NCBI GenBank assembly: GCA_029884515.1
Contig: JAOUHR010000128.1
Location: forward strand, 1-6,090
DNA length: 6,090 nucleotides
Direction: 5' to 3'
From: Gemmatimonadota bacterium
GTDB taxonomy: Bacteria > Gemmatimonadota > Gemmatimonadetes > Gemmatimonadales > Gemmatimonadaceae
The translations under genes were made by a program, and so were the position numbers. Shown in pieces: positions 4,557 through 6,090 of the stretch (its first letter is position 1; every line of letters starts with the position of its first letter). Under the pieces are notes generated by a model. That model saw only the letters and a program-made list of their open reading frames with translations, ran no database searches and had not been told where the DNA came from.

Positions 4557-6035
4557 TCAACTCACCTCGGGACGACCGAACAACAACTGGACGAACGGTC
4601 GGTCCGAGGGCACAGTGGCGACGTACACGTGGTCGCCCGCCACGAGCACGGTGTTCCCCTTCGGGACGATGATCGTGTCGTCACGGAGGATCAGCGTGAT
4701 CGCGGTGCCCTCCGGGAAGGGGATGTCGCGCAGCGGGACCCCCGTCACGTCGAGGGCCTCCTGCACATGGAATGAGAGCAGGAGCCCGGTGAGCGGCTGC
4801 GTGGAGATAATCTCCAGCACCGCCGGCGGCGGCGGCGGTTCGTCGGACTCGAGCTCGAGCTTCCGCATCACCCAGGGGATCGTGCCGCCGCAGACGAGCG
4901 CACTCACCACCACCACGAAGAAGGTCAGATCGAACAGCTCCTCCGCTCCGTCCAGTCCGCGGAGCACGGGATAGGTCGCGAGGATGATGGGCACCGCGCC
5001 ACGCAGGCCCGCCCACGATACCCCCATCGTCTGCCTCGCCGTGTAGCGGAAGGGCGCGAGCAGCACCGCGACCGACACCGGGCGCGCGACGAAGACGAGC
5101 ACGAACGCGACCGCGAGGCCCAACACCGCGACCTCGGCGATCCGCTGCGGCGAGACGAGCAGGCCGAGCAGAAGGAACATCACGATCTGGCTGAGCCAGG
5201 CGAGCGCATCGTGCACCCGCGCGAGGCTCGCCCGGTACGGGAGGTCGGCGTTGCCCACGATGAGCGCGGCGACGTACGCGGCCAGGTAGCCGCTCCCGCC
5301 CAGGAGCGTCGCCAGCCCATAGGTGAAGAGCGCGAGTGCGAGCGTGAGCGCCGGGTAGAGCCCCGTCGCCCGGAGTCGGAGGCGCCGCAGCACCGCGACC
5401 GCGCCGCGCCCGGCGAGCCACCCGACCGTGGTGCCGACGAGCAGTTCGAGCATCCCATGGCCTGCGAGCGACACCCACGAGAGCTCCGTTCCCCCAGCGC
5501 CGATCGCGACGGTCAGCGCGAGCGTGAGCAGCACGGCCAGCGGGTCGTTGAGACCCGACTCGAGCTCGAGCGTCGCCGCCACCTTGTGCTGCACCGTCAC
5601 GCCGCCGCCGCGGAGCACGCTGAAGATCGCCGCCGCATCCGTGGAGGAGACGATCGCGCCGAGCAGCATCGCCAGCTCCCACGGCAGCCCGAGCAGGCGC
5701 GCACTTCCGGCGATGATCGCCGCGGTCATCAGCACGCCGCCGGTGGCCAGCGTGATCGCCGCGCCCCAGAATGGCCGCACCTTCGGCAGCGGCGTGTTCA
5801 GGCCACCGTCGAAGAGGATCAGGACGAGCGCGATGGTCCCGGCGCGGAAGGCGAGCCCGTAGTCGTTGAATTGGATGCCGAGCAGGCCATCCTCCCCCGC
5901 CAGCATGCCCACCGCCAGGAAGACCAGCACCGCGGGGACGCCCGTCCGCTCGGAGGCGCGCGTCGAGAGCACGCTGCCGGCGAGGAGCAGACCGGCGAGC
6001 GAGAGGAGGAGTGCGGTGGCGATGGGCTCGTTCAT
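4557..6035 (-). CDS. Potassium(sodium)/proton antiporter, CPA1 family, NhaP2/CvrA-like with RCK_C domain
   Basis: This 492-residue inner-membrane antiporter would exchange cytoplasmic K+ or Na+ for protons, serving pH and ion balance. The membrane part (about 5-390) is a 12-13-helix CPA1 exchanger. Hallmarks are FDGGLN (75-80), SSTDAAA (130-136), ESGLNDP (159-165) with the Asn163-Asp164 pair typical of electroneutral CPA1 exchangers, and SWAGLRGAVPI (340-350) with Arg345. A Pro-rich linker (SDEPPPPP, 397-404) leads to a cytoplasmic RCK_C/TrkA_C domain (about 405-490), with TGVPLRDIPFPEGTAITLIL and GNTVLVAGDHVYV, which may sense ligand. E. coli NhaP2 is longer (about 578 residues) with an extra C-terminal domain absent here. 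The ATG at 6033-6035 was chosen; a TTG three codons upstream (6044) lies in a likely -10 box. No Shine-Dalgarno is present. It is upstream of, and co-oriented with, the SGCSVD gene. Ion preference between K+ and Na+ cannot be fixed from sequence. Confidence 0.93.
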   Translation of the reverse strand: MNEPIATALLLSLAGLLLAGSVLSTRASERTGVPAVLVFLAVGMLAGEDGLLGIQFNDYGLAFRAGTIALVLILFDGGLNTPLPKVRPFWGAAITLATGGVLMTAAIIAGSARLLGLPWELAMLLGAIVSSTDAAAIFSVLRGGGVTVQHKVAATLELESGLNDPLAVLLTLALTVAIGAGGTELSWVSLAGHGMLELLVGTTVGWLAGRGAVAVLRRLRLRATGLYPALTLALALFTYGLATLLGGSGYLAAYVAALIVGNADLPYRASLARVHDALAWLSQIVMFLLLGLLVSPQRIAEVAVLGLAVAFVLVFVARPVSVAVLLAPFRYTARQTMGVSWAGLRGAVPIILATYPVLRGLDGAEELFDLTFFVVVVSALVCGGTIPWVMRKLELESDEPPPPPAVLEIISTQPLTGLLLSFHVQEALDVTGVPLRDIPFPEGTAITLILRDDTIIVPKGNTVLVAGDHVYVATVPSDRPFVQLLFGRPEVS

Positions 6036-6050
6036 CGCTGCCAATATGCC
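6036..6050 (-). promoter_or_regulatory. Candidate -10 box abutting the antiporter start
   Basis: On the minus strand GGCATATT (6043-6050) contains the -10-like CATATT, ending 7 nt before the ATG at 6033-6035. This would place the transcription start at about the start codon. No Shine-Dalgarno is present. The -35 region at 6066-6071 is GC-rich and shows no match. The box is identical in sequence and nearly identical in placement to that before sufE. Confidence 0.35.
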
Positions 6051-6090
6051 ACGCCGCTCGACCCCGGGCGCGCACGGGCGCAGATTCGTC

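Noticed and set aside
4837..4851. Run of GGC-type triplets (about 4822-4838) considered as a microsatellite.
   Set aside because: It encodes the five-proline linker between the antiporter membrane domain and the RCK_C domain, and is too short to call a repeat element.
4846..5571. The 15-mer GACTCGAGCTCGAGC occurs at 4846-4860 and again at 5557-5571.
   Set aside because: Both copies encode the LELES stretch in the antiporter in the same frame, so the repeat follows from similar residues and codon preference. It is not a mobile or regulatory repeat.
4681..6075. A 464-codon minus-strand frame overlapping the antiporter.
   Set aside because: Its product is Arg/Ala-rich without membrane helices or motifs, while the overlapping frame encodes a complete CPA1 antiporter with an RCK_C domain.

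Overview
The window is a compact, very GC-rich, gene-dense piece of bacterial chromosome. It holds seven protein genes, one of them cut by the window edge, with intergenic gaps of only 7 to about 64 bp. There are no RNA genes, insertion sequences, CRISPR arrays or phage genes. The combination of a DUF6526 membrane protein, a conserved 'SGCSxD' protein best known to me from Bacteroidota, and GC-rich codon use suggests Gemmatimonadota or a related environmental lineage. That placement rests on recalled family distributions, not on a search.

Region 1 (1-2952, minus strand) is one operon read right to left: a TetR/CecR-type repressor, a YbhG/HlyD-type periplasmic adaptor with a lipoprotein-like signal, a single-domain ABC ATPase, and an ABC-2 permease that runs off the left edge. 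Two of the three junctions are 4-bp ATGA overlaps and the third gap is 7 bp, so the genes should be co-transcribed and translationally coupled. The order matches the Escherichia coli cecR-ybhG-ybhF-ybhS-ybhR export operon, so this is most likely a drug, xenobiotic or cation exporter controlled by its first gene.

Region 2 (2953-3010) is a 58-bp divergent control region between the repressor and a SufE gene. It carries a perfect inverted repeat, GTTAACT-N8-AGTTAAC, lying on a candidate promoter for the repressor operon. This is the probable operator.

Region 3 (3011-4001, plus strand) holds sufE (sulfur acceptor for Fe-S cluster assembly) and a small two-helix DUF6526 membrane protein.

Region 4 (3986-6035, minus strand) holds a CPA1-type K+/H+ or Na+/H+ antiporter with a C-terminal RCK_C domain, followed by a 168-residue conserved protein of unknown function. 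The latter's 3' end overlaps that of the DUF6526 gene by 16 bp, tail to tail.

Most content is ordinary housekeeping and transport. The points that stand out are the operator, a repeated GGCATATT box 6-7 nt before the sufE and antiporter start codons with no Shine-Dalgarno (possible leaderless mRNAs), and the uncharacterised SGCSVD protein. I see no evidence for a wholly new multi-gene system.
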